Source: Balanoglossus misakiensis
Taxonomy: Eukaryota > Hemichordata
Reading direction: 5' to 3'
DNA length: 64,000 nt
Assembly: GCA_040954595.2 (NCBI GenBank)
Contig: CM082576.2
Coordinates: 5,332,001 to 5,396,000, forward strand
In this document: in pieces, positions 13,469 to 26,150 of the stretch
Numbering within the stretch: position 1 is the stretch's first letter
Layout: every line of letters starts with the position of its first letter
Notes under the pieces: model-generated
Seen by the model: only the letters and a program-made list of their open reading frames with translations
The model's database searches: none
Told to the model about the DNA's origin: nothing
Program-made: the position numbers and the translations under genes

Positions 13469-14924
13469 GGGCCCGGGCAAAGCGACGGCGACACGGCCAT
13501 TAGAATTTGTTAGCGTGTAGGGTGCGACGATAGCTCACCTTCTTAATGTAGATACCGCCTGCCGATGTCCGCCAATTCGGGCGTCAAAAACTTCGTGTCT
13601 CACAGATAACGGAGTCCGCCATTTTACCTCACTGAACACGTCAAACCTTCAGTGTGGCAAACCGCCACGTAAAGGGGCGTGGCATTGTTGCAATAGAAAA
13701 CACCTGCTAAACACCGCAAAAATCTGAATAGTGTTCGCGGCTTGTTATACGTCACACCAAGCACCTGTGGCATGCACCATTTTCTATTGGAAGAAAAGGG
13801 GTGGCACGATCTCACCGTCATTCTCACCTCGTCAAGTAATGTTTTAAATTCAATCGGCATTCAACACTCAGTTTTTTTTAGATGGACGATCATTGTGTGA
13901 ATCATTTGCACTCATGGTTAATTGGCTCCTGTACACAACAGCCCTATTAACGCTCGCTTGCTTTTACTGACGTCAATTACACCCCCCTCAAGGGACAGTG
14001 TTGAGAGGAATTTGGTTTTTGATCCGTATTCTCCAGTTTCTATACCATACGGAATTAGTATCATTGATTGGTATAAATTGATAAATCTACACCCCCACAT
14101 CAGGTAGCTCAAGTTTTGCGTCACTTTTATATACTTGGTGCCTTTTGGCCGATAGGATAGGCAAGTGGGCACTCAAAAACGTCATCATGGCATTAGCTCC
14201 CCTACGTCGAACGTATGTATCTAAAATAAACATGAATGTAAGTGACAGTTTCCGTAAAGCCTATCAGTTAGATCCATCCTCAGCTCGGGTCGTCGGAAAT
14301 GAGTTTTGCAGATCCGTAGCAGTGCGTCAAGGCAGCAAAGGGAAACGCCGGGACGGACTATACGCGGATGCCTCTTGAAATACGTCTCGTTATTGGAGCA
14401 TCAAAAATTCAAGTGCTCGTGATGTGGCGGGAATCAGATTTCAGGGACTTAGTGCCCGAGCAGTGCTCGATAAACAACCCGCTGCTGAAATTAAAAGACC
14501 CATGCACACCTGCTACCTATTGGAAAGTCATGAGCTGCTCTGCAGCGCTACTCGCTGACGCAAGGGCGCTGTGGATGTTATACAACGACGACGGGAGAAT
14601 CAAGAGAGACGTCGAAGAAAATTGTTTAAAAGGCCGCTTCTGATTGGCCGAAAGAGAGAGAGAGAGGCTGAAGCGACGCACCATGGGTGTAATTTAACTT
14701 AGGAAGGACGAACGTTCCTGAGCACAGCTCTCGATTTAATGAGGGAATTATCTTCTGGATTATCTCCAACGGCAACTGGGTCTCTAAAGTAACGGAAGTC
14801 TGAGGAGGGGATAAGTGAAAGGAAAATTCATTCTCGTCAGGAAAAGCCTTCAACTACATCATACTCACGTCGTCACACCAAGTACCTCGGCATTTTACCC
14901 TCGGAAACAAGGCGACATCCATTC

Positions 14925-14932
14925 TATAAATA
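14925..14932 (+). promoter_or_regulatory. TATA box of globin B
   Basis: TATAAATA lies 40 bases upstream of the globin B start codon at 14972, which predicts transcription from about 14955 and a very short 5' UTR. ATTGG (reverse CCAAT) words occur upstream at 14393, 14519 and 14643. The box and its spacing are seen; promoter function is inferred. Confidence 0.55.
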
Positions 14933-14971
14933 CACACAAGTCGCGCATGTTTGAAATCTCTGCCTCTAAAA

Positions 14972-16701
14972 ATGGGATGCGGAAGTACGAAGATACACAA
15001 CCAAGAACCGGAGGAAAAACCCGAACTTACCGCCGAACAGAAAGAAACGCTGATACAGACTTGGAAAAACCTGCACACAGACCTTGAAAGAATTGGCATG
15101 CTTATGTTTATGGGGTAGGTCGTTATTAATTGAACATACAAATTTTACAACAAAGTAAGGATATGATCATACAATTTGACCATATGTTGCTGAGTGTGGC
15201 ATAGTAAATTTGTACCATCTGGACGTTAGTTGGTTAGCCATACTTTGATGTTGCGCAACAAAATTGAATTTCTTTGCCAGCGAATGTTTCTTTCTTCTTG
15301 CACTCTAAGGATTTAGAATTTACAGCGTCACGTAGCGAAAAAAATCATAAACGCCACAGTCAATCAGTCTCAACGTTGCTTTCTTTGTGAGACTGAACAT
15401 TTTTCACAGATTAAGGAATCGAAGGGGAAGGTTTTCAATTTCACCGTTTCACCGCACGCCGCCGTCGCTGGAAGTGAAATCTCGCTGAATGTGACATTTC
15501 GTGGTGTTATTCAATGAGATCTGTGCTGTTGATCAAATTGTTTGACACATGCCCCATTCTTGGTTTTGATTCGTTTTAGATGGAGCGTTTGTAATCAATG
15601 AATGTCGTCAGGAAAATGACTGCCTATTGGTCATTGAAACTGACTAAATTTCAATAGGATTTCAATTCAAAAACGTTAAATGGAATTTTTCCTCCGGAAA
15701 ACAGGGATTCTCAATACATGTACACCAGTATACTACAGTTTTCACACAAGATACACTCATTCTGAAAGCAAGCACTGAGTTTAAGAGTCTGAAAATGCAA
15801 GATTAAAGAATTTGTAAATGTTTTTTATAAACTATGGGTGAAAATTATATGCTTCAATCGAATCAATATCATTGTACTTTCTGTACCATATGGCGAACTA
15901 CCAACTAACCACATTACACGTACATGCCGGAAAACTACTAGTCTTACGTCTAACTGAGCAAGATAGTAAATGAAACACAAAAGATATTAAAAAGCACAGC
16001 TGGCTAAACACGATAATATTTCTTCGGAATCCACAAATCTGTATGCGAATTGCAGGTTGTTCGAGCACAACCCGGAGATCAAGTCGTTCTTCTTCGGCAC
16101 CGAAGACATGGAGACTGCGCAGTTGAGGTACAACGAGAAATTGCAGGAGCATGGAATCCGAGTAATGGGTTTAGTGGAGAAGATTATTGCCACCATGGAC
16201 GCTGGGGAAGAAAAGATGGACCAGATGATTCTGGATCTCGGCAAGAGACACGTTGGCTACGACGTCCACGTGCCATTCATCGATGTAAGTTTTTTCTATT
16301 TAGCATGTGGAGTCACTTTTCCGAATCACTGCGCAATGTCGTTTTCACGATTCATAAGCATGTAATCCCTCCAATTATGCTTATTGTCGTGATGGTCACG
16401 TATGTACTGGATCAGTCATTCATAAAAAGCATTCTACGTACGTATTAGTATTAAAACCATCCTTGAAATAAAACCGCACCAAGGCCGAGTACATGTACAG
16501 TCATTCACCAGAATCTTAGACTCTTTCTCTCTCTAGTTATTTGGCAGGCAGTTTGTGTACGCCATCAAGCCAGCGCTGCACACTCAGTGGACGCCAAACG
16601 TAGAGGAGGCCTGGACGCAGTTATTCAAATACATCGGTTACCTGATGAGGTCTGGATACAGCACTAAACTAAAACAGGTCATGCAAATTAAGCCGAAATG
16701 A
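14972..16701 (+). CDS. globin B, globin X-like, probably membrane-anchored
   Basis: A complete three-exon globin of 178 residues. Exons are 14972-15114, 16056-16284 and 16537-16701. Introns fall at the classical globin positions: B12.2 (phase 2, donor gtaggt) and G7.0 (phase 0, donor gtaagt). The N-terminus MGCGSTK offers Gly2 for myristoylation and Cys3 for palmitoylation, a hallmark of globin X, so I expect a membrane location rather than free cytosolic protein. The first helix follows as LTAEQKETLIQTWKNL. Exon 2 carries the CD-corner phenylalanines (SFFFG), the likely distal E7 His80 (EHGIRVM) and the proximal F8 His113 (LGKRH), as in a six-coordinate heme globin. Exon 3 starts LFGRQFVYAI and ends QIKPK. 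The role in globin X relatives is thought to be redox or nitrite/NO chemistry rather than oxygen transport. The start is the only ATG giving the MGC motif and lies 40 bases after a TATA box. Confidence 0.93.
15115..16055 (+). other. globin B intron 1
   Basis: A 941-base phase-2 intron at the conserved B12.2 position, from donor gtaggt to acceptor gaattgcag. Nothing else is recognised inside it. Confidence 0.85.
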
Positions 16702-17033
16702 CAGGATGGCGATCGAACAGTGAGAGAGAGAGAGGAACACGTAACTGTGAACCAAAAAGCAATCATGTATTCTGGATTTGTAAAGAGACTATGAGTCTCG
16801 CCGATTTGAGGTCCATGCATATATTACCTTGAGGTATTGAGGCAGTATAGCGCACTGAGATTGCTCGCAGTGACGTTTTTCACGACTCAACTTTCCGAAA
16901 TTTATGTCACATCGTATTCATATACAGTCACGTCGTATGTATGTATGTGTATGATGCACCAATCCGAAACAGATTCATCATTTAAATACCCCATTACTGC
17001 TACAGGCATATAGAAAGATTACATCAGATAGAA

Positions 17034-17088
17034 GACTGACTGACTGACTGACTGACCGACCGACAGATAGGTAGATAGATAGATAGGA
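17034..17088. repeat. compound tetranucleotide microsatellite
   Basis: (GACT)n runs into (GACC)n and then (ATAG)n. It lies 0.33 kb downstream of the globin B stop codon, perhaps within its 3' UTR. Confidence 0.85.
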
Positions 17089-17403
17089 ATGTAATGGCGT
17101 TTAGTAATATATTTCTGGACTTGACGGTACGTTAATAGACGGGTTTCGAGGAGAGCATTTTAAGAGTTAATAATTATAACATTTACATTGAAATCGATGA
17201 TGATCGCTGTCGTTATGACGAACGTGATGGCGGCAGGGACTACTTGCATAACCTTTACGCACATATAAATAAATATACATGTTTATTCACATATCCGTCT
17301 GGTGTGCTGAGAATGCGAGAACGCCGGTGTGGAATCCACTGCAAGTGCTAGTTGTTGTGCGAGCAATATTCTTGAACAAAAGTCCCTCAAGAAACGCATG
17401 CTT

Positions 17404-17608
17404 ATTGGTCAGTTCCGTCCCGCCTCAAGATGGCGTCACTGAAAGGGTGTTGCGTAATGTGCAAAACCAATTTAACCAATCAGACGATTACACAGGCAAA
17501 GTGTAGTGGCTCCAACCTTGTCACGGTTTGGATGTCTGCGATCCAATTGTTTGTCATTGGTGACGGGCCTGACGGCGAGTATGTCGAAATGTGCACAACC
17601 TATATAAA
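17404..17608 (+). promoter_or_regulatory. orphan CCAAT/TATA promoter-like cluster
   Basis: Five CCAAT words on either strand (17404, 17467, 17476, 17543, 17556) lie in about 160 bases and are followed by TATATAAA at 17601-17608. The arrangement looks like a strong TATA promoter directed rightward, with transcription predicted near 17632. No coding exon was recognised downstream, so its gene is unknown; chance or a decayed globin copy are alternatives. Confidence 0.35.
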
Positions 17609-20600
17609 ATGACATCAAATCAAGGCAGATAATCATTGTCGTTCAAGGTTCAAGCTAACGTGACTACCAGGTTATCCAGGGCAAGCATGGAGCACATCAA
17701 TAATTGGGTATTTTATGTACATGCATCGCTTCACATAAAGAGTGACACGCATGCATGCAAGGATTACCTTATTATTTCTCTTTCAGCTCCACAGTCGTCC
17801 AAGTCATTTGGCAGTTTGTGTGCACTATGGCATCAAAATGTGTCAAACAATCATTGTCGTTCAAGTTTATGAAATTAATGAGATCCAACTTGGACAGGAT
17901 AAGACTTTCTTGGCCTAAATGATAAGTGTTGGTACCAAATGTCCGGAAAGGGGGAAAACGTACCCTGATAGAATGCTATAGCCGTCAAGATCGACCCAAA
18001 TCAATCAGTATAAATCCAGCAAAGCTATTACATCATTGTCGTGGGAATATCAGTCAACATTTCAGTAACAGACGTCATACACTGAATATTGGTAAACATT
18101 GTTAGATATAAACCGATCCGGTAAACTTGCATTCAGGTATATAGTCAACTCCTAATATTGCCCGGATCAAGCTGTCAACGGATGAAAAACCAATCGGCAA
18201 ACATACCCATATCACAAAACGCGTTATCAAGCTGTCTTGCTTGCAATTCCCTCGTGTTTGGATGCAAAATCTTTCTATCTGCCATGGGACTTTTTTTGAA
18301 TAGTGATCTCGCTAATCTGCATTGAAAGAACCCAAGCATCTAATGCTCATTGGTGCCCCCCATGCCTTTCACTAAGATGCCCTCATATCACAGGCGAACC
18401 TCTTTGTATGTGTTCATATAAATCATAAACTCTGCAGTACCTTAGGAGTTGTGAAATGTCTACTTCATACAAACACGTTGAAGCTGATGTAATATCACTA
18501 TAGACCAGCAGCGAACCATCCGCGGTATAAAGAAAGAACGGTACATGGTATCACATACCATGATGCTACAGTCAATGCGTTTACATCATGCGCACGTGAT
18601 TTTTTGCGGTTTGAATAGCAAACCGGGACTTGGACTGAACTCTTGACAATGCTCTGTCCCACTGGTGAAGCAGTAAAGTGAACGGGTATGTTTTGAACGC
18701 TTTCTGAAAACCGCATGATTCGTATTCATGACTATGTGACGCCGATGACAAGATATGATCTAATGAAAAGGATCTAAACCTAACTTGTGACATAAAGCTG
18801 TGCATTAAAGCGGGTCGCGGCTTTCGCGGTCAGCTTATGACATATAAACTCCATGGCGCCAAATTTTGTGATTGTCTCCGGGTACCTTGTTGCTGAGTCA
18901 GTCGGTGGTCTTTCATACATTGGGGGAAATGGTTGACACCAACACAGATATCGTTCAAACATCTGACCGAACTGGTCACAAACAGAATAGAATGGTCGTA
19001 ATATTTGCCACTTCCCAATAAAAAAATATTAGACTCGACCGTTAAATTCGATGCCACAGATTAGGGATTTTTATTGGGCTTGTTCAAAGTTGTTGATTTT
19101 TCCCGAGCATAAAGCTCACTCCCAAGATCCTGTACTGGCCAGTATTGTGTTTAGTGCGGGACATTTTTTTCCTGACGAAGATGATAAATAAAACGCTTCT
19201 AATAATAATAATCCCTGGGAAGGGATGACGATCGGAGACCTCTCGCGCTTTGATTCAAACAAAAGATGGATAAATGCAGCAGCTGTTGGAATATGGACTT
19301 CTTGTATAGAATTCCATCTGTCATCGTGTTGGCATGGGAACAAATCTCTTTAAAGAGGCATGTTTTCAGGCGATCAAATTAAGTTAAGGCATGCAAAATA
19401 TGGTTCATCAAATTTGATGGAGAGTAAGATTAGATACAGACCGCGGATCGTTCCTAATCATCATACTAGTGTTCGTTCGCCGTTGCTTTGACAATGAAGG
19501 CACGTGATTCCAACTGGCGAACAGGACAGTTTTCCATGGAATTGTCACAGTGGGTATTAATTTCCACCAAGGAAAACCTTCAAGTCACTCCGGATTTGAT
19601 TAGTATCCCAAATCGACCCATCTCTTTTCCACAGAAGGAATTTACAATTATTCGAGAGCCATTCACCAGTGCCATCATTGGAAAATTCGATTCTTCCTCG
19701 AGTGTATAGAACTTTGTGAGACGCCTGCCAAGGTCTGCCCAAGCATCCGATTTTCTACTATACTCATATTACATGCTTGGTCATTAGTATCTCGCGAAAT
19801 CATATTCCGTGGCTTTGGTTGCCATGTGATTATTATATTATACGACACTTATTGTAAGCTGTGCCTTGCGTTCTAGATTGTCATTTAGCATTCTCGCCAT
19901 ACAGACGTAGGCACATCGGAACCAAATATTCAGAAATATAAGAAGACATTTACCTTTCAAAATGGCGCCTTTAAATATGTATATAGGTAACCAATACAGT
20001 GCAACAGATCGCTATTCATGGTGCAATCAGAAAATTAATATTTTATTTTCAATTAAGCCTAAAAGTGACCTATGTCAGTACGGCGACGGCTTTCGATGTT
20101 ATACGTTTCCCTTTTTCGTAGTGCCACAATGTGTCTAATAACATTGGCTTTTATTCATGTCTTACCCGTATTCTGTAATCGCAGCAGGGTTATAGTGCCG
20201 TCGAACGATCCGGATATGACTTGCTAATTCAACTAGCACACGAACCTTTTGGTCATGAACCCATACATCCCCTTAAGCATTTCATTTCGCCGCGATTAAT
20301 CGATGGAAAACCAATCTCCGCACAGCAAGACAAATTGCTTTGTATGTCTTCCGTTTAAGAGGAAGAAGCCGGCAATATTCTCTTGAACTTGGGTTGAAAT
20401 TCAAATATAGACGATGACGATTACCGTTTGAATTACAGTTCTGTCATGCGACTACAAAGACAGAACTGTTAGAGAAGTCATGAAATGCAGGTAACGTATC
20501 TGTTCGGACTCTTACTACAGTTAGTTGTCGACCTGTGTCTTGTTTTGACAACCGAAGAATTTCTGGCCCACGTTGAAAATCGTCTTACCGTTTTCTGGCC

Positions 20601-22226
20601 AATAATACCGCTGTAGTAAAGTTTCGCCACGATATCCAACATATCGTTTCAATAAAAATATGCATGTTTTTGTTGTTGTTTAATGTCTTATGGCAGTCAA
20701 GAGTTTTGGACAAAAGAATGATCGCCACAGAGTCGCTGTTGAAGAACGCCACCAATGAATATACGTCTGACACAAGAGTAAGTGCAACGTTTCCGACCGT
20801 TCGGGGCGCTGTTCCAGCAAGGGTTGAAAAGATAGCTAACATAGAACCAAGGTTCAATGCATCCAAGTTGCGCCACCTGTGTCCAGACGAGTTTCATGTA
20901 CTTCAAAAAAGTACGCTCTCATAAACAACGTTCATCGGCGCAGTATAGGGTGAAGAGCAGACGGCAGCAGCTTTTGTTTTTGTCTATATCCTCGGTTCCG
21001 TCTTTCAACTGCGGGATTCTCTTTCATCAGCGCAGATTTATACCCAGCGTGGCATCTTGTGACTCGAGAGACTGTAAACCACACAGTGCCTGTCCCATTA
21101 CTGGACCGTGATGTATCTGTGATAGGGACAACCCAGCAAACGCTTGCAAATAAATTCTAGTGGAATGCGCATGAGTCGTGATTGAAGTCGAGCGGCGAGA
21201 CTTTTCTGTGATTTAAGTGTAATTGTACTGTGCAAGTTAACAATTTCATGGTTTTCTAGGATGGTTTCCATTCATGTCCCTGGAGACAACTTAAGACTGA
21301 ATTGTTGCCACGCTAGTGACACTGTTCTTTGAAATGTCTGCATGAACGCTGACCTATTATGCAAACATATTAACTTCGTAGCAAACATTGGAGTTCATAC
21401 CTTCTTGCCCTAACCTTGAGAAGGGCATCAGTTTGAACGAACTATTCTGCTATAGTTTAGAATACAGAATTTATTGCGACACGAAGGCCAGGTGACTGTA
21501 CCATCAGCCTTAAATCATGTCACACGGCGTATGGACACAGAAGACAGTGTAGATGTATAAAAGGGAAGCCGCTATGGATGTCTCTCCCGTGGATGGATTG
21601 CGGGAACAACCGCCATCTTACAATTTCCAGTGCCATCATTTGGGAATAGAGGACGTTAAAATGTTATCTTCGCAAATTGGCGGCTTTTTATAGCAAATAA
21701 GCGCGGTTGATTTATTTTGATCGGAAAAGGGGAAATATTGTTGTTACATTTGTGTGCCTTTGTCGTCATCAGTCATGACTCTGTTTACTCTGAATGGTGT
21801 GAATAATTTAACTGATAGAAATTGAAACTAATTTACCTTGGAAAGTGTGCGTGCATTATTTCGGAATAGGCGTCAAGGTCTATATCTCTTGTCACGAGCC
21901 ACCATAAAAAGGATTTGCATTTCAATAAGTTATTAATTATTACACAGCCGTTATTTGCAAAGGCCACCTGTGACTGTCTGATAACAGGATGCCTCACGGT
22001 TCAAGTTAAAACTCACCGCACTTACTATCAATGCATATACTAAACTATTTGCATACAGTAGTCACGATTATAAGCGCAATTATCATTCAAGCCGAACAAA
22101 TTAAGCTTTTCGCTTACGTTTTGCATCCTAATAAGATGATTTCAAACTTCATGATGATGATTTTTGTTTTAAGACGATGCAACGAAAATGTTACATACTA
22201 GTTCTGTGCGTTACATCAGACATCCA

Positions 22227-22252
22227 CCCCCCCCCCCCCACACACACACACA
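22227..22252. repeat. poly(C)-(CA)n tract
   Basis: A run of about 13 C leads into about seven CA units. The same composite occurs at 62809-62837. Confidence 0.85.
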
Positions 22253-22740
22253 TGTTGCTATTACAGATTACAGCCTAACCCTTGACTCATCGTTGCCTTA
22301 GAAATTGTTACCATGGAAAGCTGCCATAGAAACGCGTAGGTATAAGATAGTAACCTTTCGGAGGCGGCACCCATTCTCGACGTGGGCGACGTTACATTTC
22401 TTCTGAAAGGCATTTTACCAAAACATTGATTTTTCGACCTTTAAAGTCCGAATCGTATCCATGCAGCTTCCGGTTTTTACAAAAGTTGCAACATCAAAGT
22501 CAAAGCTGGGGCAATCGTTTGTTCAATTTTCCACGTCGCTTTGGCTTGGAACAAACTCTATGCAGAATAACCTGCAGCGCCACATTAATCGGCGTGGGAT
22601 AAAGCCACGTGTTTTGATGTATGTTTATTGCTGTCGGTTTTCATTATTATACGATGGTGATGATGATGATACTGGCAACGATTAATGACACGTTATTAGA
22701 TTAAATTTCATAAATTATTAAATTTAATTTAATCTCGTGA

Positions 22741-22783
22741 GTGTGCATGGGGCAAACTCAGCCTTGAGGCTATCGATGCACAC
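22741..22783. repeat. nested hairpin
   Basis: GTGTGCAT at 22741-22748 pairs with ATGCACAC at 22776-22783, and the interior contains AGCCTTGAGGCT, itself a hairpin. An AT-rich near-palindrome precedes it at 22699-22735. Function unknown. Confidence 0.45.
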
Positions 22784-25324
22784 AGCAAAACCGAGTGATT
22801 AAATGTTGTTATTGTTAATAATTGTAATAGATGGACGAACTCCATTCAGCTTTAAATGGTTTGAGACACTTTGGATCTTCAAGATATTTTATTGTCAGAA
22901 AAGAAAGCTCTGATATCTTTTGTCAGTAATTAACGAAACGACAAAATACCATCTGTGAAATATTTGCAATGACAATTACGTTCGATAATTTTAATGACAG
23001 GGAAGAAACAGTGATGTTTGTATGTTCATTCAAAGCTGCGTGTCACGAGAAGCCGCGACCCAACAGAGAGTTTCCGAACAACCGGTTCAAAGGGAACGGT
23101 ATTCATCCACGACGGCGGCTACCATCAAAATCCATCATCATATCCCCTCAGATTCGCACTACCAACTTTCACTAACGCATTGACATGTTCAAAACTTACA
23201 TGTACTTGGGCGTCGTATCCACCTTCCTTCCAGCAACTGCTTGGGTAAAAAAACGGGGACGCATACACGTGGACTTCCAAATTTAATACGGAAAAAACCC
23301 AATTACACGGACGCCTGCGCACTGACCGCACACGCCAGGTCAAATAAAGCGCAATGCGACAAACGAAACTATGAATATGCATTGAATTCATGACATTGAT
23401 GCTATGATGATTGAATCACTATCTTCAACTGGAAGATCTGCATTTAACGAACTGTACATTGACGCTAAATTTCTGAAGTACTTTTAGCGCAATGATAAGA
23501 AAAACGATCGTTCACGCGATCGGGATGTCAAACGTACGCCACGGGGCATAGAAAGATATACGGGTAATGATGTCGCTGCGGTCTGGCAATTATTCCCGAT
23601 GTTCGCATGCAGCCTTGGTGTAGATGTGACCTTAAAGTGGGTCGTGTAGTTGATTCCACCCACGGCAAACTTGGTGTCTTTACAATTTCAAGTCAACGGG
23701 TGATTGTCACCGAGCCGTTTCGTGTGGATGCGCTCCATATCCCCCCGGGGTAGCAATCTTTGGGGCTAGGATTATACCGTCCAAACATACATGTACGTCA
23801 CGTTCGCGAGTGCTTCTAAACAAGGTTTAGATGTTTTCGACCTGTTTTTAGAAGCGAAGTTGTCCAAAATCATGGCCGGAATCACGACCTACATCCGAAA
23901 ACCCCGGTTGCTGGGCGTGCCCACAGACTTGTTAGTAGCTCCCGATAGCTGTAATTCGGTCATGCACAATAACATTTCAATTCTCATTTCTGTATCTTCT
24001 TCCAGACTTCCAAGTGATTCTTTGGAACCTCAAAGACTTCGATTTAATGACGCTTAGATAGAGTTTGAAGAAAAATATCGACGGGCACATCCGCAATGCG
24101 GATTGATTCAGTTAAAAATCGAAAACGTGTACCGAAAGTTAAACTGTCGCATTTGCTATTGATACAGTTTACATGCAATTTGTGATGTCGCGTTGCCGAT
24201 TGGGATGGCATGAAGACGGAACTTTAAACGCAGAAGCACTTGTCGGTAATTGGAAAATCACGTGGGTGTGTCAAAAGAAAACATTGTTATTCGGTTTAGA
24301 GTCGCTTAATAACAGCAAACGTTCTTCTCGACTCGACACTGAGGCAGGGATGACGGCATCGTTGGCTGACCTTTGGCCTTGTGTAACTATAGAAAACGGG
24401 GGAGGCGAAAAACGAACGGGATCACGTCACTGTATTTTTATAGGGTTGTTTCCGAGGTCAGCTTAATCCCCTACTCCGTCGTTTCGTGAAGTTCGCGAGT
24501 GAAGACAAATAATAAAACCACCAATTATTGTCAAATGTCGAGGAAAGAGCCCGTTAAAAGTATACTCATGCACGTGATGACCCTAAATATGTTGTAATCG
24601 TAGTGCCCCATCTTTCAAATTGTTCAGTCTGTTGTGATCTGCATTCGATCTCTGATTTTTGCCGCTTCGTATTGATCCAAATGTTTTTTTCTTGTCATAT
24701 TAGGCAAATGAACCGGGACAATGAGCCCTGCTGAACGGTAACGAAAAACGCTTTGAATAGTGTAAAAATACCAAGTCCAGTTGATATGAAAATGTCTTGA
24801 CAGGTTATATTCTGAGTATTTCCGGGGAGGAATATATCACGACTATTAGTGTCATTATATATTTTTGTCGCTCAATCGTCGGAAAATGAATTGCTAAATT
24901 CCTGCTCTCTCACTGGTCACGATTTCTGCATTGTTACCTTCGATGAAAAATCTTGCTTTATCTTTAAGAATGTGAGTCGGATTAATATCAAAGCCTGTAA
25001 TTATAGAACAGGATAAAAGGAAGCCCTATACTCTGCAAGGCTGTCGGTATGAGGAAACACTTTAACTGCCCACTGCGTGAATGTAATTTATTGATAAAAT
25101 AGTTTTAAGGAGAAGTTACTGAGCAACAAGGAAGGAATCTGTAGTCTGGTTTCATGGGGGAAAGGATCCACCGAAAGGGACATCGGCCAACCGAATGATG
25201 TACAATGTCGCAACTGTCACGTGCCCAGACGAAATTGCCTGGATGATTTACACCTTGATCCAAAACATATATTGAGATGACGATGAAGATGAAGATAACG
25301 ACAGCGACGATGATGGTGGTGGCA

Positions 25325-25453
<129 letters not shown>

Positions 25454-25515
25454 CCATGACAGACCCACCATGAAAAGAACCGAGCTTGCGTTCGAATTAT
25501 AAATAAATCAATGAT

Positions 25516-25521
25516 TTTATT
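25516..25521 (-). terminator. poly(A) signal of the first peptide precursor
   Basis: AATAAA on the minus strand, 384 bases after the stop codon of the 25905-26150 gene. The 3' UTR between them contains (ACC)n and (AAC)n runs at about 25698-25745. Confidence 0.5.
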
Positions 25522-25697
25522 CTATTTCGAACATATGATACACAAAGTAAAATACACGTTTCTCAATAACACATTTAAATCTTGTTGGATGTTTGCAACG
25601 CAGAATCTCGTAGTTGTGCCGTTATCGTGAAGTAAATTTCGCAGTTCTAATACGTCATCAGTTTCATCCGAGTCAAGGGGATCAACATCCGATACGA

Positions 25698-25745
25698 CGG
25701 TGGTGGTGGTGGTGGTGGTGGCTGTTGTTGTTGTTGTTGTTGTTT
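25698..25745. repeat. (GGT)n(GTT)n microsatellite
   Basis: About seven GGT units followed by about seven GTT units. Read on the minus strand it is (AAC)n(ACC)n inside the likely 3' UTR of the peptide gene at 25905-26150. Confidence 0.85.
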
Positions 25746-25904
25746 CCATCCCACTTCGTTGAAGGGCACGTGATGCCAGTGACGTCATCGGATGTCGGAT
25801 CCCGGCGACAGAGATGTAGTTTCGGATCAACAGAACGTAAATGAACACCATCGGTTTGTTGTATTTTATATATGTGAAATGTCCTATCGCCAAGTCTCCT
25901 TTTT

Positions 25905-26150
25905 TTAGAAGTGCCTGTTGCATTGCACGTCGGGCAGGCCGTTGAAGCGGCAGTTATTCACACAGGTGCTCAGCTTGTAATTCTTGAAGATAAACGAACA
26001 CGAGTGGCAACTCTGTGCGCACTGCTGTTGCATTGACCGTCTCGCCAGCAGCGAGAGTTGATCGTAACCTGTGTCTTCCTCCTGCACTTGCGCCTCTGTG
26101 TTGGCCCACACACAGACTAAGACGGCGAGAAATAGCACGGCGGTCTTCAT
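25905..26150 (-). CDS. eclosion-hormone-like secreted peptide precursor 1
   Basis: An 81-residue precursor in one coding exon. Residues 1-20 (MKTAVLFLAVLVCVWANTEA) are a clear signal peptide. A short acidic propeptide ends at the dibasic site Arg37-Arg38, which would release a 43-residue peptide starting SMQQQC. Six cysteines at 44, 48, 51, 63, 67 and 77 are spaced C-x3-C-x2-C-x11-C-x3-C-x9-C. Insect eclosion hormone has C-x3-C-x2-C-x12-C-x3-C-x10-C, and the region before the last cysteine (RFNGLPDVQC) resembles its FKGKLIPEC end. I infer a secreted, disulfide-knotted neuropeptide acting through a membrane guanylyl cyclase or similar receptor; the receptor is not seen here. ATG is preceded directly by a pyrimidine-rich acceptor (cattccgcag), so a non-coding 5' exon lies upstream. 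Other six-cysteine peptide families are possible. Confidence 0.8.
   Translation of the reverse strand: MKTAVLFLAVLVCVWANTEAQVQEEDTGYDQLSLLARRSMQQQCAQSCHSCSFIFKNYKLSTCVNNCRFNGLPDVQCNRHF

Larger units (their letters stand above)
3870..14900. other. spacer between globin A and globin B
   Basis: About 11 kb with no exon I can recognise. Open frames here are short, lack good splice borders and resemble no family. It contains the foldbacks at 7528-7594 and 13318-13468, a 19-base direct repeat (9772-9790 and 10237-10255), a pyrimidine run near 11768 and a TCTCGCGAGA palindrome at 12478-12487. The end near 14.4-14.9 kb holds the globin B upstream region. Confidence 0.5.

Noticed and set aside
15898-16244. 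Minus-strand open frames over globin exon 2
   Set aside because: They are antisense shadows of a clear globin exon with conserved splice sites and heme histidines.
20664-20924. An 86-codon plus-strand frame with a hydrophobic start
   Set aside because: Three overlapping frames on both strands are open here and none shows a recognisable motif or splice context.
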